This document shows positions 29,547 to 37,695 of a stretch of 64,000 nucleotides of DNA, in pieces (within the stretch, counting starts at the first letter, position 1; each line of letters starts with the position of its first letter). The stretch covers positions 248,001-312,000 of the forward strand of contig NZ_CP029289.2 of the NCBI RefSeq assembly GCF_003201835.2. Reading direction: 5' to 3'. The position numbers and the translations under genes are program-made. Below the pieces are notes generated by a model. That model was not told the DNA's origin, did no database searches, and saw nothing but the letters and a program-made list of their open reading frames with translations. Source of the stretch: Acidianus brierleyi. GTDB taxonomy: Archaea; Thermoproteota; Thermoprotei_A; Sulfolobales; Sulfolobaceae.

Positions 29547-30363
29547 AATTCTTAATATTGATTATAAAACTATTTCTGATTATATAGTAGAAAGACTAAG
29601 GGAATACTTAGAAGAAAGTGGAAAATCTGGTATGATACTAGGATTAAGTGGAGGGATAGACTCATCAGTAGTAGCATATCTTGTAAGTAGAGCAACAGAA
29701 AATTTTTATATACTATTAATGCCATCGAATTCTACTCCAAAAGAAGACGTGGAAGATTCTTATGATGTAATATCTAATATTAAAGCCGAATCTAAGTTTA
29801 AAGTCATAAACATAGACGGTATAACTAAAAATTTTTCAGATAATATAGATACAAGCGATAAATTAATAATTGGTAATATTAAAGCTAGAATCAGAATGAT
29901 ATTATTATATGCTTATGCACAAAAATTCAATTATCTTGTTGTAGGAACTGGAGATAAAAGTGAACTTCTCTTAGGCTATTTTACAAAGTACGGAGACGGA
30001 GGGGTCGATATATTACCAATAGGAGATCTATATAAAACTCAAGTTAAGGAGTTAGGAAAAATGCTTGGAGTACCGGAGAGAATAGTTAAAAAACCAAGTT
30101 CACCAGCATTGTGGGAAGGCCAAACAGCTGAAGGCGAACTTGGAATATCTTACGATATAGCTGACGCTATACTTTATTTAAGATATGAGGAATTGAAAAG
30201 TATTGATGACGTGGCAAAAGAGTTAGATATTAGTAAAGATGTTATAATTAAAATAGATAAAATGGTAAAAACATCACAGCATAAGAGATTGCCACCAGAG
30301 ATTTTTAGATTAAGTGGAAGAGCAATAAATTCCGATTGGAGGTATCCAAGAGAATGGGCTTAA
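29521..30363 (+). CDS. nadE: NAD synthetase, ammonia/glutamine-transfer domain
   Basis: 280 residues. The PPi-loop LGLSGGIDSSVVAYL has SGGIDS at residues 43-48, followed by VVGTGDKSELLLGYFTKYGDG and the C-terminal RLPPEIFRLS. It adenylates nicotinic acid adenine dinucleotide and amidates it to NAD. Unlike bacterial long-form NadE it has no glutaminase domain; that domain is instead encoded by the next gene. The 3' end overlaps the nitrilase gene by 10 bp. Confidence 0.93.
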   Translation: MRIQQTLIKILNIDYKTISDYIVERLREYLEESGKSGMILGLSGGIDSSVVAYLVSRATENFYILLMPSNSTPKEDVEDSYDVISNIKAESKFKVINIDGITKNFSDNIDTSDKLIIGNIKARIRMILLYAYAQKFNYLVVGTGDKSELLLGYFTKYGDGGVDILPIGDLYKTQVKELGKMLGVPERIVKKPSSPALWEGQTAEGELGISYDIADAILYLRYEELKSIDDVAKELDISKDVIIKIDKMVKTSQHKRLPPEIFRLSGRAINSDWRYPREWA

Positions 30364-31163
30364 AGATAGAACTAGCACAGATTAAACCAAAACTTGGAAA
30401 CATAGAATATAATCTCAATAGACATTTGGAAATAATAGAGACGTCTTCTGCAGATTGCGTAATATTCCCTGAACTTTCTCTAACAGGTTATGTTCTTAGA
30501 GATTTGGTATATGATATATATAAAGAAAGCGAAAAAGCCGCAATTAAAATTCAAGAAAAATCGAAATGTGCTATATTTGGTATGATAAAGGAATATAATC
30601 CAGGAATATTACGAAACACCGCTGCCGTGACTATAAATGGTAAGATAGATTACGTGTATAAGTTTTATCTACCTACATATGGATTATTTGAAGAAAGAAG
30701 ATATTTTCAGCCCGGAAACCCTTTAAAAGATATAAAGATATTTAATATAAACGATTTTAAATTTGGGGTTGCAATATGTGAAGACGCATGGCATACAGAG
30801 CCGTTACAAGCATTATCTCTACTAGGAGCTGAAGTCGTTTTTATTCCTTCAGAATCACCTATGAGAAGATTATCCTCCAGACTATTGATAGAGGATCAGT
30901 GGGAAACATTAATTAAAGCTCATTCTATAATGAATGGTATTTGGACAGCATTTGTGAATTCCGTAGGAAGTCAAGAAGAAGAATATTTCTGGGGCGGATC
31001 TATGGTATCTAATCCTTCAGGAGTTATAGTAGCTAAAGCAGAAAAATTTAAGGAAGAAAGATTACAAACTTCCATAAATAAAGAAGAAATAAGAAAATCT
31101 AGATTTTTTAGTAGTTTCAGAGATTATAACAGAGATTTTCATAAATTCCTGTATAATGTTTAA
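30354..31163 (+). CDS. Nitrilase-type glutaminase subunit for NAD synthetase
   Basis: 270 residues from ATG 30354; a GGAGGT sequence at 30338-30343, ten bases before it, is a strong ribosome site and rejects the upstream TTG 30336. The catalytic triad is Glu40 (IFPELSLTGY), Lys103 (YKFYLPTYGLFEERRYFQPG) and Cys142 (GVAICEDAWH). The LPTYGLFEERRYFQPG and ICEDAW segments are hallmarks of the NadE glutaminase domain rather than of other nitrilases. It probably supplies ammonia from glutamine to the NadE encoded just upstream, forming a two-subunit glutamine-dependent NAD synthetase. Confidence 0.82.
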   Translation: MGLKIELAQIKPKLGNIEYNLNRHLEIIETSSADCVIFPELSLTGYVLRDLVYDIYKESEKAAIKIQEKSKCAIFGMIKEYNPGILRNTAAVTINGKIDYVYKFYLPTYGLFEERRYFQPGNPLKDIKIFNINDFKFGVAICEDAWHTEPLQALSLLGAEVVFIPSESPMRRLSSRLLIEDQWETLIKAHSIMNGIWTAFVNSVGSQEEEYFWGGSMVSNPSGVIVAKAEKFKEERLQTSINKEEIRKSRFFSSFRDYNRDFHKFLYNV

Positions 31164-31185
31164 TACTTTCAAACATTAAGACATA

Positions 31186-31464
31186 ATGTATATGCTGAAA
31201 CAAAGATTTAATCCAGAAATTGTGATGCTTATATTGATGTTAATATTACTGATATTATCAATTATAATCCCAATACTTATTTTAGGAGCAATAGGTCTAA
31301 GTTTAATCAGTAGTTATACTGATAGGATATTTATTCCAATATCAGTTTTATTACTGCTACTTTTAGAACTGCATGGAAATTTTTACATAATAAGTATTCT
31401 ATTGTTATTAGTTCTTATCATATTTAATCTGTATAAAAATATAGTAAAGTATTTATTTAAATAA
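31186..31464 (+). CDS. Small hydrophobic membrane protein
   Basis: 92 residues, mostly hydrophobic, with three predicted membrane helices (LMLILLILSIIIPILILGAI, IFIPISVLLLLLLEL, FYIISILLLLVLIIF) and basic ends. It lies 22 bp after the nitrilase gene in the same direction. The family is not recognised. The start may be ATG 31186 or ATG 31192. Confidence 0.5.
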   Translation: MYMLKQRFNPEIVMLILMLILLILSIIIPILILGAIGLSLISSYTDRIFIPISVLLLLLLELHGNFYIISILLLLVLIIFNLYKNIVKYLFK

Positions 31465-31592
31465 TAATCGGAGTAAATTTGGCGAATAAAAATATTAGAA
31501 CATTAAATAAATTGATTTTAGCTTGGATAAAATAAGTTTTATTATACTTTCTAAAGCCTAGAGTTAATATACATTATGTTAAGCCATTATTT

Positions 31593-31841
31593 ATGATAAC
31601 AAAAATTGACGAAATAATAGAAGGAAAAGGTTGGGAAACCCGTAAGAAAATATTAGAAGAACTATCTAAGAGACCTTCTACTGCATATGATTTGTCTAAG
31701 AGATTAGATCTAAACTACTCAACAGTTAAATACCATTTAGAATTACTAGAGAAAGCTGGAATGATAACGTGCAATAAAGATAAAAGAAACAGATATTTCT
31801 ACGAAGTTTCCAAAAATGTAAATCTATTGAAAATATTATAA
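31593..31841 (+). CDS. ArsR-like winged-helix regulator
   Basis: 82 residues forming a single winged-helix unit: GWETRKKILEELSKRPSTAY, then DLSKRLDLNYSTVKYHLELL and KAGMITCNKDKRNRYFYEVS for the wing. This is typical of archaeal ArsR/HTH_20 regulators. No effector domain is present. It precedes a secreted protein gene (31900) and a PadR gene. Confidence 0.75.
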   Translation: MITKIDEIIEGKGWETRKKILEELSKRPSTAYDLSKRLDLNYSTVKYHLELLEKAGMITCNKDKRNRYFYEVSKNVNLLKIL

Positions 31842-31899
31842 AGGATAGCAATACTATCTAATGAATAGATTTTTTATTACTGAAAAATAGTTTAGACTT

Positions 31900-32448
31900 A
31901 TGTTAACGTTACTCTTATTGCTATTAACGTTGGCACAACCATCTCATTCATTGCTTTATCAGGTAACAATCAATGTTAATAACACTTTATATACATATGA
32001 TTACAATTTTAGTATATTATATCAAAATACAACTAATATAGTATTTAATTTAACTATTACAGGAAATAACTTTTATCAATTAAAAACATACACTGTAAAT
32101 ACAACTAATCCTTATCCCTTGCCTATTAATTATAATGCATTTAATACATCAAAAATATCATTTATTAAAAACACAATAATAAACGGGAAATCTGCAGAAA
32201 TATATAGCGGTTATTTTGATGCTCTAGGCAAATATACTATTCCTGTTACAATATATTTTATTAATGGTACTTTATATTCACTTAATGGAACCAAAAACAA
32301 TATCAATGTAGTAATAACTCAAGAACAACAGCCTATTACAACTATACCTCCAATTTCACAAGATCTGGAAACATACTTTCCTCTAATATTGTTTGGAATA
32401 ATATTGGTAGTAGGTGTTATTATACTTATTAAAGTAGGTAAAATATAA
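31900..32448 (+). CDS. Secreted, C-terminally membrane-anchored protein
   Basis: 182 residues. An N-terminal signal-like segment (LTLLLLLLTLAQPSHSLLY), a central beta-rich region with many NxT/NxS sites (VNNTLYTYD, NTTNIVFNLT, NTTNPYPLP), and a C-terminal membrane helix (FPLILFGIILVVGVIILIKV). This is the shape of an archaeal cell-surface protein. No domain is recognised. It sits between two small regulator genes (31593 and 32532). Confidence 0.6.
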   Translation: MLTLLLLLLTLAQPSHSLLYQVTINVNNTLYTYDYNFSILYQNTTNIVFNLTITGNNFYQLKTYTVNTTNPYPLPINYNAFNTSKISFIKNTIINGKSAEIYSGYFDALGKYTIPVTIYFINGTLYSLNGTKNNINVVITQEQQPITTIPPISQDLETYFPLILFGIILVVGVIILIKVGKI

Positions 32449-32531
32449 ATATTCATTATAAAATAAGTATTAATGAATGATTAAATTGGTCTTTACTGAA
32501 CGATGATTGGAGCACGTCAGGATGAAATAAT

Positions 32532-32900
32532 ATGGAAAAGATTTTAAATATATTATGTAATAAGTTTTCGATGAACTACAAAGAATCGCCAAAATTCATG
32601 GTTCTAAAAGGATTATTGCAAATTATAGTGGCTTACATTCTTTATAGATATGGAGATATGTACGGCTATCAAATAAAAAAGAAATTAGAGGAAATAAATC
32701 AAAAAAAGGTTCCTCAGGGGTTAATATACGTTACACTTAAAAGAATGGTAAATAACGGTATTTTAGAAACTTATGATAAAGAGGATAAAAAATACTATAG
32801 ACTTACTGAAGGAGGTAAAATGTTCCTTATAAATCACATCGATATTCTCAAAAGAGTAGATAATATAATCCATGATATACTTCAATTCATGAGTCGGTGA
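32532..32900 (+). CDS. PadR-family transcription regulator
   Basis: 122 residues. Winged-helix core LLQIIVAYILYRYGDMYGYQ, KKKLEEINQKKVPQGLIYVT, LKRMVNNGILETYDKEDKKYY and LTEGGKMFLINHI, the PadR pattern with the GYQIxxxL and YYxLTxxG motifs. The C-terminal helix is short. It overlaps the convergent NifX-like gene by 19 bp. Confidence 0.85.
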   Translation: MEKILNILCNKFSMNYKESPKFMVLKGLLQIIVAYILYRYGDMYGYQIKKKLEEINQKKVPQGLIYVTLKRMVNNGILETYDKEDKKYYRLTEGGKMFLINHIDILKRVDNIIHDILQFMSR

Positions 32901-33253
32901 AATCTTTCAAAAATTGCAACAAAACTAGAATAAATAACTTCTTTCATATTCAGTCCCCACGGATCAATTTCGTTTAGTCTTTTACCGTTATTATCTACAA
33001 CTACTTTGAGATGGGCTGTTTTAAAAATCCTGTAAGAGGGAAAGCATGTAGAACCATGAGGAGCTAAGACTATATCTGGTTTTGCCCTAACACATTCTCT
33101 GGCTACTGCCGGTCTTTTAATTTTAGCCCACATTGCTGGATTAGGTTTCTTTTCAATTATCTCTTTTTTATCAAGATCATAAAGGATAATATATTCTGCT
33201 CTTGAAAATTCCATTAACCTTAAGTTCTTATCTACTGTAGTGCAAATTATCAT
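32882..33253 (-). CDS. NifX/dinitrogenase-cofactor-like protein
   Basis: About 123 residues using ATG 33253; an upstream in-frame ATG at 33307 would run into the divergent ilvD start, so the shorter form is chosen. ICTTVDKNLRLMEFSRAEYI followed by LYDLDKKEIIEKKPNP matches the opening of NifX/NafY-like domains, which in non-diazotrophs hold Fe-S or other metal clusters. The C-terminal half (RECVRAKPDIVLAPHGSTCF) fits the VVAG.. region. Function is inferred from fold only. Confidence 0.6.
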   Translation of the reverse strand: MIICTTVDKNLRLMEFSRAEYIILYDLDKKEIIEKKPNPAMWAKIKRPAVARECVRAKPDIVLAPHGSTCFPSYRIFKTAHLKVVVDNNGKRLNEIDPWGLNMKEVIYSSFVAIFERFHRLMN

Positions 33254-33305
33254 AAAATAAGAAATATGAATGCTTATATAAATCTGCACATTAGGATATT
33301 TTACC

Positions 33306-34985
33306 ATGATAAAAAAGTCTCGTTCCCAAAAAGTTTATGGAGGTTTTGAAAAAGCTCCCAATAGAGCATTTCTGAAAGCTATGGGACTGACAGACGACGA
33401 TATAAATTCTAAACCACTGGTAGGAATAGCAACTGCATGGAATGAAGCAGGACCATGCAATATACACACTTTAGGCTTAGCCAATGTAGTAAGAGAAGGA
33501 GTAAGAGAAGCAGGAGGTACACCAAGAGTATTTACTACTCCTGTAGTCATAGACGGAATAGCTATGGGTAGCGAAGGAATGAAATATTCGCTAGTAAGTA
33601 GAGAAGTAGTAGCTGATACTGTCGAACTTACTGTAAACGCACATGGATACGATGGTTTCGTTGCAGTGGGTGGATGCGATAAAACTCAACCAGGCTTAAT
33701 GATGGCTATGGCACGCTTAAACATTCCTTCAATAATAATGTATGGTGGAACAACATTACCAGGATATTATAAAGGGAAAAATATAGCTATAGGAGATGTT
33801 TATGAGGCAGTTGGTTCTTATTCTAGCGGAAAAATTTCTGCAGAAGATCTAAGAATAATGGAAGATAATGCTATACCTGGCCCAGGAACTTGCGGAGGAC
33901 TTTATACTGCAAATACCATGGCCCTTATGACTGAGGCATTAGGATTATCCTTACCTGGTAGTGCGTCTCCTCCGGCAGTAGATTCTGCAAGAGTTAGATA
34001 CGCTAAAGAGACTGGAAAAGCATTACTAAAACTAATGGAGCTAGATTTAAAGCCTAGAGACATACTTTCATTTGAAGCTTTTGAAAACGCAATTGCAGTT
34101 TTAATGGCCTCTGGAGGATCCACAAACGCTGTATTACACTTATTAGCTATAGCATACGAAGCCGGAGTTAACTTAACATTAGATGATTTTGATAGAATAA
34201 GCAAAAAAGTTCCAGAAATTGTTAACATGAAGCCTGGCGGAGAATACGTAATGGCAGATTTAGATAAAGTTGGAGGAGCTCCTTTAATAATGAGAAAATT
34301 TTTGGATGCAGGATTAATTCACGGTGATATTATTACAGTTACTGGGAAAACAGTTAAGCAGAATTTAGATGAGTTTAAATTGCCAAATATAAAATATGAT
34401 AGTATTGTTAAAGAAATTGCTAATCCATATAATCCTACTGGAGGAATTAGGATCTTAAAGGGAAATTTAGCTACAGAAGGAGCTGTAATTAAAGTATCTG
34501 CAAGCAAAGTTAAATACCATAAGGGATCTGCAAGAGTGTTTAATTCAGAAGAAGAGGCATTTAATGCAGTAATAAAAGAAAAAATAGAAGAAGGAGACGT
34601 AGTAGTAATAAGATATGAAGGACCAAAAGGCGGACCTGGTATGAGGGAAATGCTTGCGGTAACTAGCGCAATAGTAGGACAAGGTTTAGGAGAGAAAGTA
34701 GCTTTAATCACAGATGGTAGATTCTCAGGTGCTACTAGAGGCATAATGGTAGGGCATGTAGCTCCAGAAGCTATAGTAGGAGGTACTATAGCACTTCTTG
34801 AAGATGGAGATACAATAGTTATAGATGCAAACAACGGAAGACTTGACGTAGATTTATCAGAAGAAGAAATAAAGTCTAGAGCTAAAGACTGGGTTCCACC
34901 AGAGCCTAAATATAAGACTGGATTACTAGCTAAATACGCTAAACTAGTATCATCGTCTTCAAAAGGCGCAGTTCTTACTGTGTAA
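33306..34985 (+). CDS. ilvD: Dihydroxy-acid dehydratase
   Basis: 559 residues, full length. Cluster-ligand regions: GPCNIHTL, VAVGGCDKTQPGLMMAM and PGPGTCGGLYTANTMA; later GGSTNAVLHL, GRFSGATRGIMVGHV and a C-terminal RAKDWVPPEP. It dehydrates 2,3-dihydroxy acids in valine, leucine and isoleucine synthesis; in Sulfolobus the enzyme is also reported to act on sugar acids. It starts 52 bp from the divergent NifX-like gene. Confidence 0.95.
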   Translation: MIKKSRSQKVYGGFEKAPNRAFLKAMGLTDDDINSKPLVGIATAWNEAGPCNIHTLGLANVVREGVREAGGTPRVFTTPVVIDGIAMGSEGMKYSLVSREVVADTVELTVNAHGYDGFVAVGGCDKTQPGLMMAMARLNIPSIIMYGGTTLPGYYKGKNIAIGDVYEAVGSYSSGKISAEDLRIMEDNAIPGPGTCGGLYTANTMALMTEALGLSLPGSASPPAVDSARVRYAKETGKALLKLMELDLKPRDILSFEAFENAIAVLMASGGSTNAVLHLLAIAYEAGVNLTLDDFDRISKKVPEIVNMKPGGEYVMADLDKVGGAPLIMRKFLDAGLIHGDIITVTGKTVKQNLDEFKLPNIKYDSIVKEIANPYNPTGGIRILKGNLATEGAVIKVSASKVKYHKGSARVFNSEEEAFNAVIKEKIEEGDVVVIRYEGPKGGPGMREMLAVTSAIVGQGLGEKVALITDGRFSGATRGIMVGHVAPEAIVGGTIALLEDGDTIVIDANNGRLDVDLSEEEIKSRAKDWVPPEPKYKTGLLAKYAKLVSSSSKGAVLTV

Positions 34986-35084
34986 TTTTTTCTATATTGT
35001 TTATTTTTAAGTTATTTTTATTATCGTTTTATTGTATTTTGAATTTTAAATATATTTAACATTAACATTAGATAAATTGTAGAA

Positions 35085-35117
<33 letters not shown>

Positions 35118-35140
35118 ATCTATAAAGTATTAGATTAACC

Positions 35141-36208
35141 ATGAAAAGAATCCTAAAAGCCGCAATATTAGGTGCTACTGGCTTAGTAGGAATTGAATAC
35201 GCTAGAATGCTTTCTGAACATCCTTATATAAAACCCGCGTACTTAGCAGGGAAAAATTCGGTAGGTAGACCTTATGGAGAGATAGTAAGGTGGCAAACAG
35301 TAGGTCAAGTTCCTAAAGAAGTAAGAGATATGGAAGTAAAGCCTACTGATCCTAAGCTTATGGACGATGTAGATATTATTTTTTCTCCATTACCTCAAGG
35401 AGCTGCAGGCCCTGTAGAGGAACAGTTTGCAAAATTAGGTTTTCCAGTAATAAGTAATTCGCCTGATCATAGATTTGATCCTGATGTACCATTATTAATT
35501 CCTGAAGTAAATCCTCACACAGTGTCATTAATAGACGAACAGAAGAAAAGAAGAGACTGGAAAGGTTTTATAGTAACTACTCCATTATGCACTGCCCAAG
35601 GTGCGGCGATACCATTATCGCCAATATACATGAATTTTAAGATGAACGGTGCTTATATAACTACAATTCAATCTTTATCTGGTGCCGGTTATCCAGGTAT
35701 CCCTTCTTTAGATATTGTGGATAATATACTTCCTCTAGGCGATGCATATGATGCTAAAACCATTAAAGAAGTTACCAGGATATTAGGCGAGGTAAAACGA
35801 AATATTGGAGAACCTTCAATGCAAGAAGTTTCATTAGCAGCAACTACACACAGAATAGCTACTATCCATGGGCACTATGAGGTATCTTATGTAACTTTTA
35901 AAGAGGATACAGAAGTAAGCAAAGTAAGAGAAGTATTAGATAACTTTAGAGGAGAACCTCAAGATCTTAAATTACCTACAGCTCCAGAAAAACCAATTAT
36001 AACCATGAATGAAGATAATAGACCGCAGGTCTATTTTGATAGATGGGCAGGAAATCCTCCCGGTATGAGCATAGTAGTAGGAAGATTAAAGCAAATAAAC
36101 AATAGAACAATAAGAATGGTTTCATTGATACATAATACAATAAGAGGTGCAGCTGGAGGAGGGATTTTATCTGCAGAACTATTAAAGGAAAAAGGCTACA
36201 TAGAATAA
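35141..36208 (+). CDS. mcr: Malonyl-CoA/succinyl-CoA reductase (aspartate-semialdehyde dehydrogenase fold)
   Basis: 355 residues. NADPH motif LGATGLVG (10-17), catalytic Cys150 in TTPLCTAQGAAIPLS, and SGAGYPGIPSLD. IRWQTVGQVPKE-like and SNSPDHRFDPDVPLLIPE segments match the Sulfolobales malonyl-CoA reductases known from Sulfurisphaera tokodaii and Metallosphaera sedula rather than ordinary aspartate-semialdehyde dehydrogenase. It reduces malonyl-CoA (and succinyl-CoA) to the semialdehyde in the 3-hydroxypropionate/4-hydroxybutyrate CO2-fixation cycle. No other cycle gene is adjacent. Confidence 0.88.
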   Translation: MKRILKAAILGATGLVGIEYARMLSEHPYIKPAYLAGKNSVGRPYGEIVRWQTVGQVPKEVRDMEVKPTDPKLMDDVDIIFSPLPQGAAGPVEEQFAKLGFPVISNSPDHRFDPDVPLLIPEVNPHTVSLIDEQKKRRDWKGFIVTTPLCTAQGAAIPLSPIYMNFKMNGAYITTIQSLSGAGYPGIPSLDIVDNILPLGDAYDAKTIKEVTRILGEVKRNIGEPSMQEVSLAATTHRIATIHGHYEVSYVTFKEDTEVSKVREVLDNFRGEPQDLKLPTAPEKPIITMNEDNRPQVYFDRWAGNPPGMSIVVGRLKQINNRTIRMVSLIHNTIRGAAGGGILSAELLKEKGYIE

Positions 36209-36243
36209 ATTAACTTTTTTAGTTGTAACTTCTTATTTCTTTA

Positions 36244-36290
36244 ATGATGATCTCATCCTTAGCAGAAGGGTGAAGAATAAAATACACTGA
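36244..36290 (+). ncRNA. Candidate C/D box sRNA
   Basis: Between mcr and the 36300 gene there is ATGATGA (box C, 36244-36250), a 12-nt guide TCTCATCCTTAG, CAGA (degenerate box D', 36263-36266), a 3-nt spacer, GTGAAGA (degenerate C', 36270-36276), a 10-nt guide ATAAAATACA and CTGA (box D, 36287-36290). Spacing matches archaeal 2'-O-methylation guides, but two of the four boxes are imperfect. The likely 12-nt guide would pair with CTAAGGATGAGA in an rRNA or tRNA. Confidence 0.4.
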
Positions 36291-36299
36291 GGTTTAAAA

Positions 36300-37094
36300 A
36301 TGGATTATATAGCATTATCAGAAGCTCTAGGAATAGAGAAGGATAAAGCAACTTACGTATATAAAAGACTTAATGGCGGATATTACATTTCTTTATATTA
36401 TTCAAAACCGCCTATTTTAATTTCGCTTAGAAACTGGCCTTTATTGTACTTAAAGAAAAAATATTTCCCAAAATTTTCACAGCCTGGATATAATGAGGAG
36501 TTTCAATTATTAGTTACTTTAGACATCTATACTATTTTAGGAAGTTCATATTTTCTTATAAATAATGAATATAACGTTCCACATAAGTTAGTTAATAAAG
36601 AATTAGAAGGGGTATATTATGCTATAGAGCAGGTAGCAAAACAAGAATCTATATATCCATACCCTACTATGAGCATTGATAACATTGATACAGATTTAAC
36701 ACCTTTTATTAAAGATATAGTAGAAAGACGAGTAAGAGATAATAAAGAAGACATAGCTAGGTTATTTCAAAGTATTGCATTCAATAGTACTGTTATGGAA
36801 GAGTTAAGGAAAAATTATCCATGGGCTAAAACAATAAATGAAAACAACAGCCTTAAGGCTATTGCTTTATCTAATAAATTCGAAGATTTTATTAAAGAAT
36901 ATTCCAATTATATTTTCTATTTAGCTGCAGAAAAAACTTTCTTATTCGATAAAATAGTTATAGATCAAGGTATAAGAGACGCTATAAATTACGTCGAGAA
37001 ATCTGAAATAAAGGAAAATCCTTCAACAGATTACGAAAAAGAAATTACCAACATTTATAATATAATAAAAGCAGAAGCAAATTATATTGATTAA
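36300..37094 (+). CDS. Uncharacterised protein
   Basis: 264 residues, mostly helical with an N-terminal ALSEALGIEKDKATYVYKRL that could be a helix-turn-helix, then LRNWPLLYLKKKYFPKFS, IVERRVRDNKEDIARLFQSI and a charged C-terminus. No family is recognised and no signal peptide or membrane helix is seen. It is isolated between intergenic gaps of about 90 and 230 bp. Confidence 0.5.
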   Translation: MDYIALSEALGIEKDKATYVYKRLNGGYYISLYYSKPPILISLRNWPLLYLKKKYFPKFSQPGYNEEFQLLVTLDIYTILGSSYFLINNEYNVPHKLVNKELEGVYYAIEQVAKQESIYPYPTMSIDNIDTDLTPFIKDIVERRVRDNKEDIARLFQSIAFNSTVMEELRKNYPWAKTINENNSLKAIALSNKFEDFIKEYSNYIFYLAAEKTFLFDKIVIDQGIRDAINYVEKSEIKENPSTDYEKEITNIYNIIKAEANYID

Positions 37095-37186
37095 AATACT
37101 TTATTAATTTTTTTCTTAATAAACATCAATGTATAAGTCTTTCTATCTGTATATGCTATTAAAGAATCGTAGTATATAATGAACTT

Positions 37187-37217
37187 AAATATTTAAGCTA
37201 ATATAGCTTTAATATTT
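37187..37217. promoter_or_regulatory. Inverted repeat in the intergenic gap
   Basis: AAATATTTAAGCT (37187-37199) and AGCTTTAATATTT (37205-37217) form a stem of 13 with a single mismatch and a 5-base loop (AATAT). It could be a terminator of the upstream gene or a regulatory site for the 37327 gene. The otherwise A+T-rich 230-bp gap (37095-37326) shows nothing else. Confidence 0.35.
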
Positions 37218-37326
37218 TGTAAGAGTAAGATAATCCATATCAAATTTATTAATAATTAATTTTTAATGATTGAATAATATCATATTTTTATGAAGTAGGT
37301 TGTTTCATTAGTAGATAAGTACTTAT

Positions 37327-37695
37327 ATGATTCTATACAAGACTTCTTTTGTGAAAACTAGAACAGAGAGTAGACGAAAAAAGCTTTCAAAGGGAGAGAG
37401 TATTACTGCATTCAAAGAAGAATTAAGAAGTTTAACGTTTGAGCCTATATATGGTGAGACAATAAAGAGCATAATAACTAGTATAACTACTAAAATTCAA
37501 ACTCTAGCGGAAGAGTACGGTTACGAGATAGAGTTCCCCAAAAGAGCTGAAATAGAGACTGATGGAAACATATACTATTTTATATACACACTAAAAGTTA
37601 GAACAAAGATTACAACAAAAAAAATTCGCTTACATGTTCAGTATATTATGTACGAGGAAGAAAACTGGATTGGCATAATAACGGAGGTCAAGTAG
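37327..37695 (+). CDS. Uncharacterised small protein
   Basis: 122 residues, basic, with a Lys/Arg/Ser-rich N-terminus (TRTESRRKKLSKGESI) and an alpha/beta core ending in strands (GNIYYFIYTLKVRTKIT, IRLHVQYIMYEEENWIGIIT). The pattern resembles small DNA- or RNA-associated proteins but no family is recognised. Its last 8 bases overlap the convergent protease gene. Confidence 0.5.
   Translation: MILYKTSFVKTRTESRRKKLSKGESITAFKEELRSLTFEPIYGETIKSIITSITTKIQTLAEEYGYEIEFPKRAEIETDGNIYYFIYTLKVRTKITTKKIRLHVQYIMYEEENWIGIITEVK

Noticed and set aside
32482..32531. C/D box sRNA upstream of the PadR gene (CTGA followed by GATGAT)
   Set aside because: No acceptable box C and no box D at the required spacing.
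33254..33307. N-terminal extension of the NifX-like protein
   Set aside because: It would overlap the start of the divergent ilvD gene; ATG 33253 gives a family-like N-terminus.
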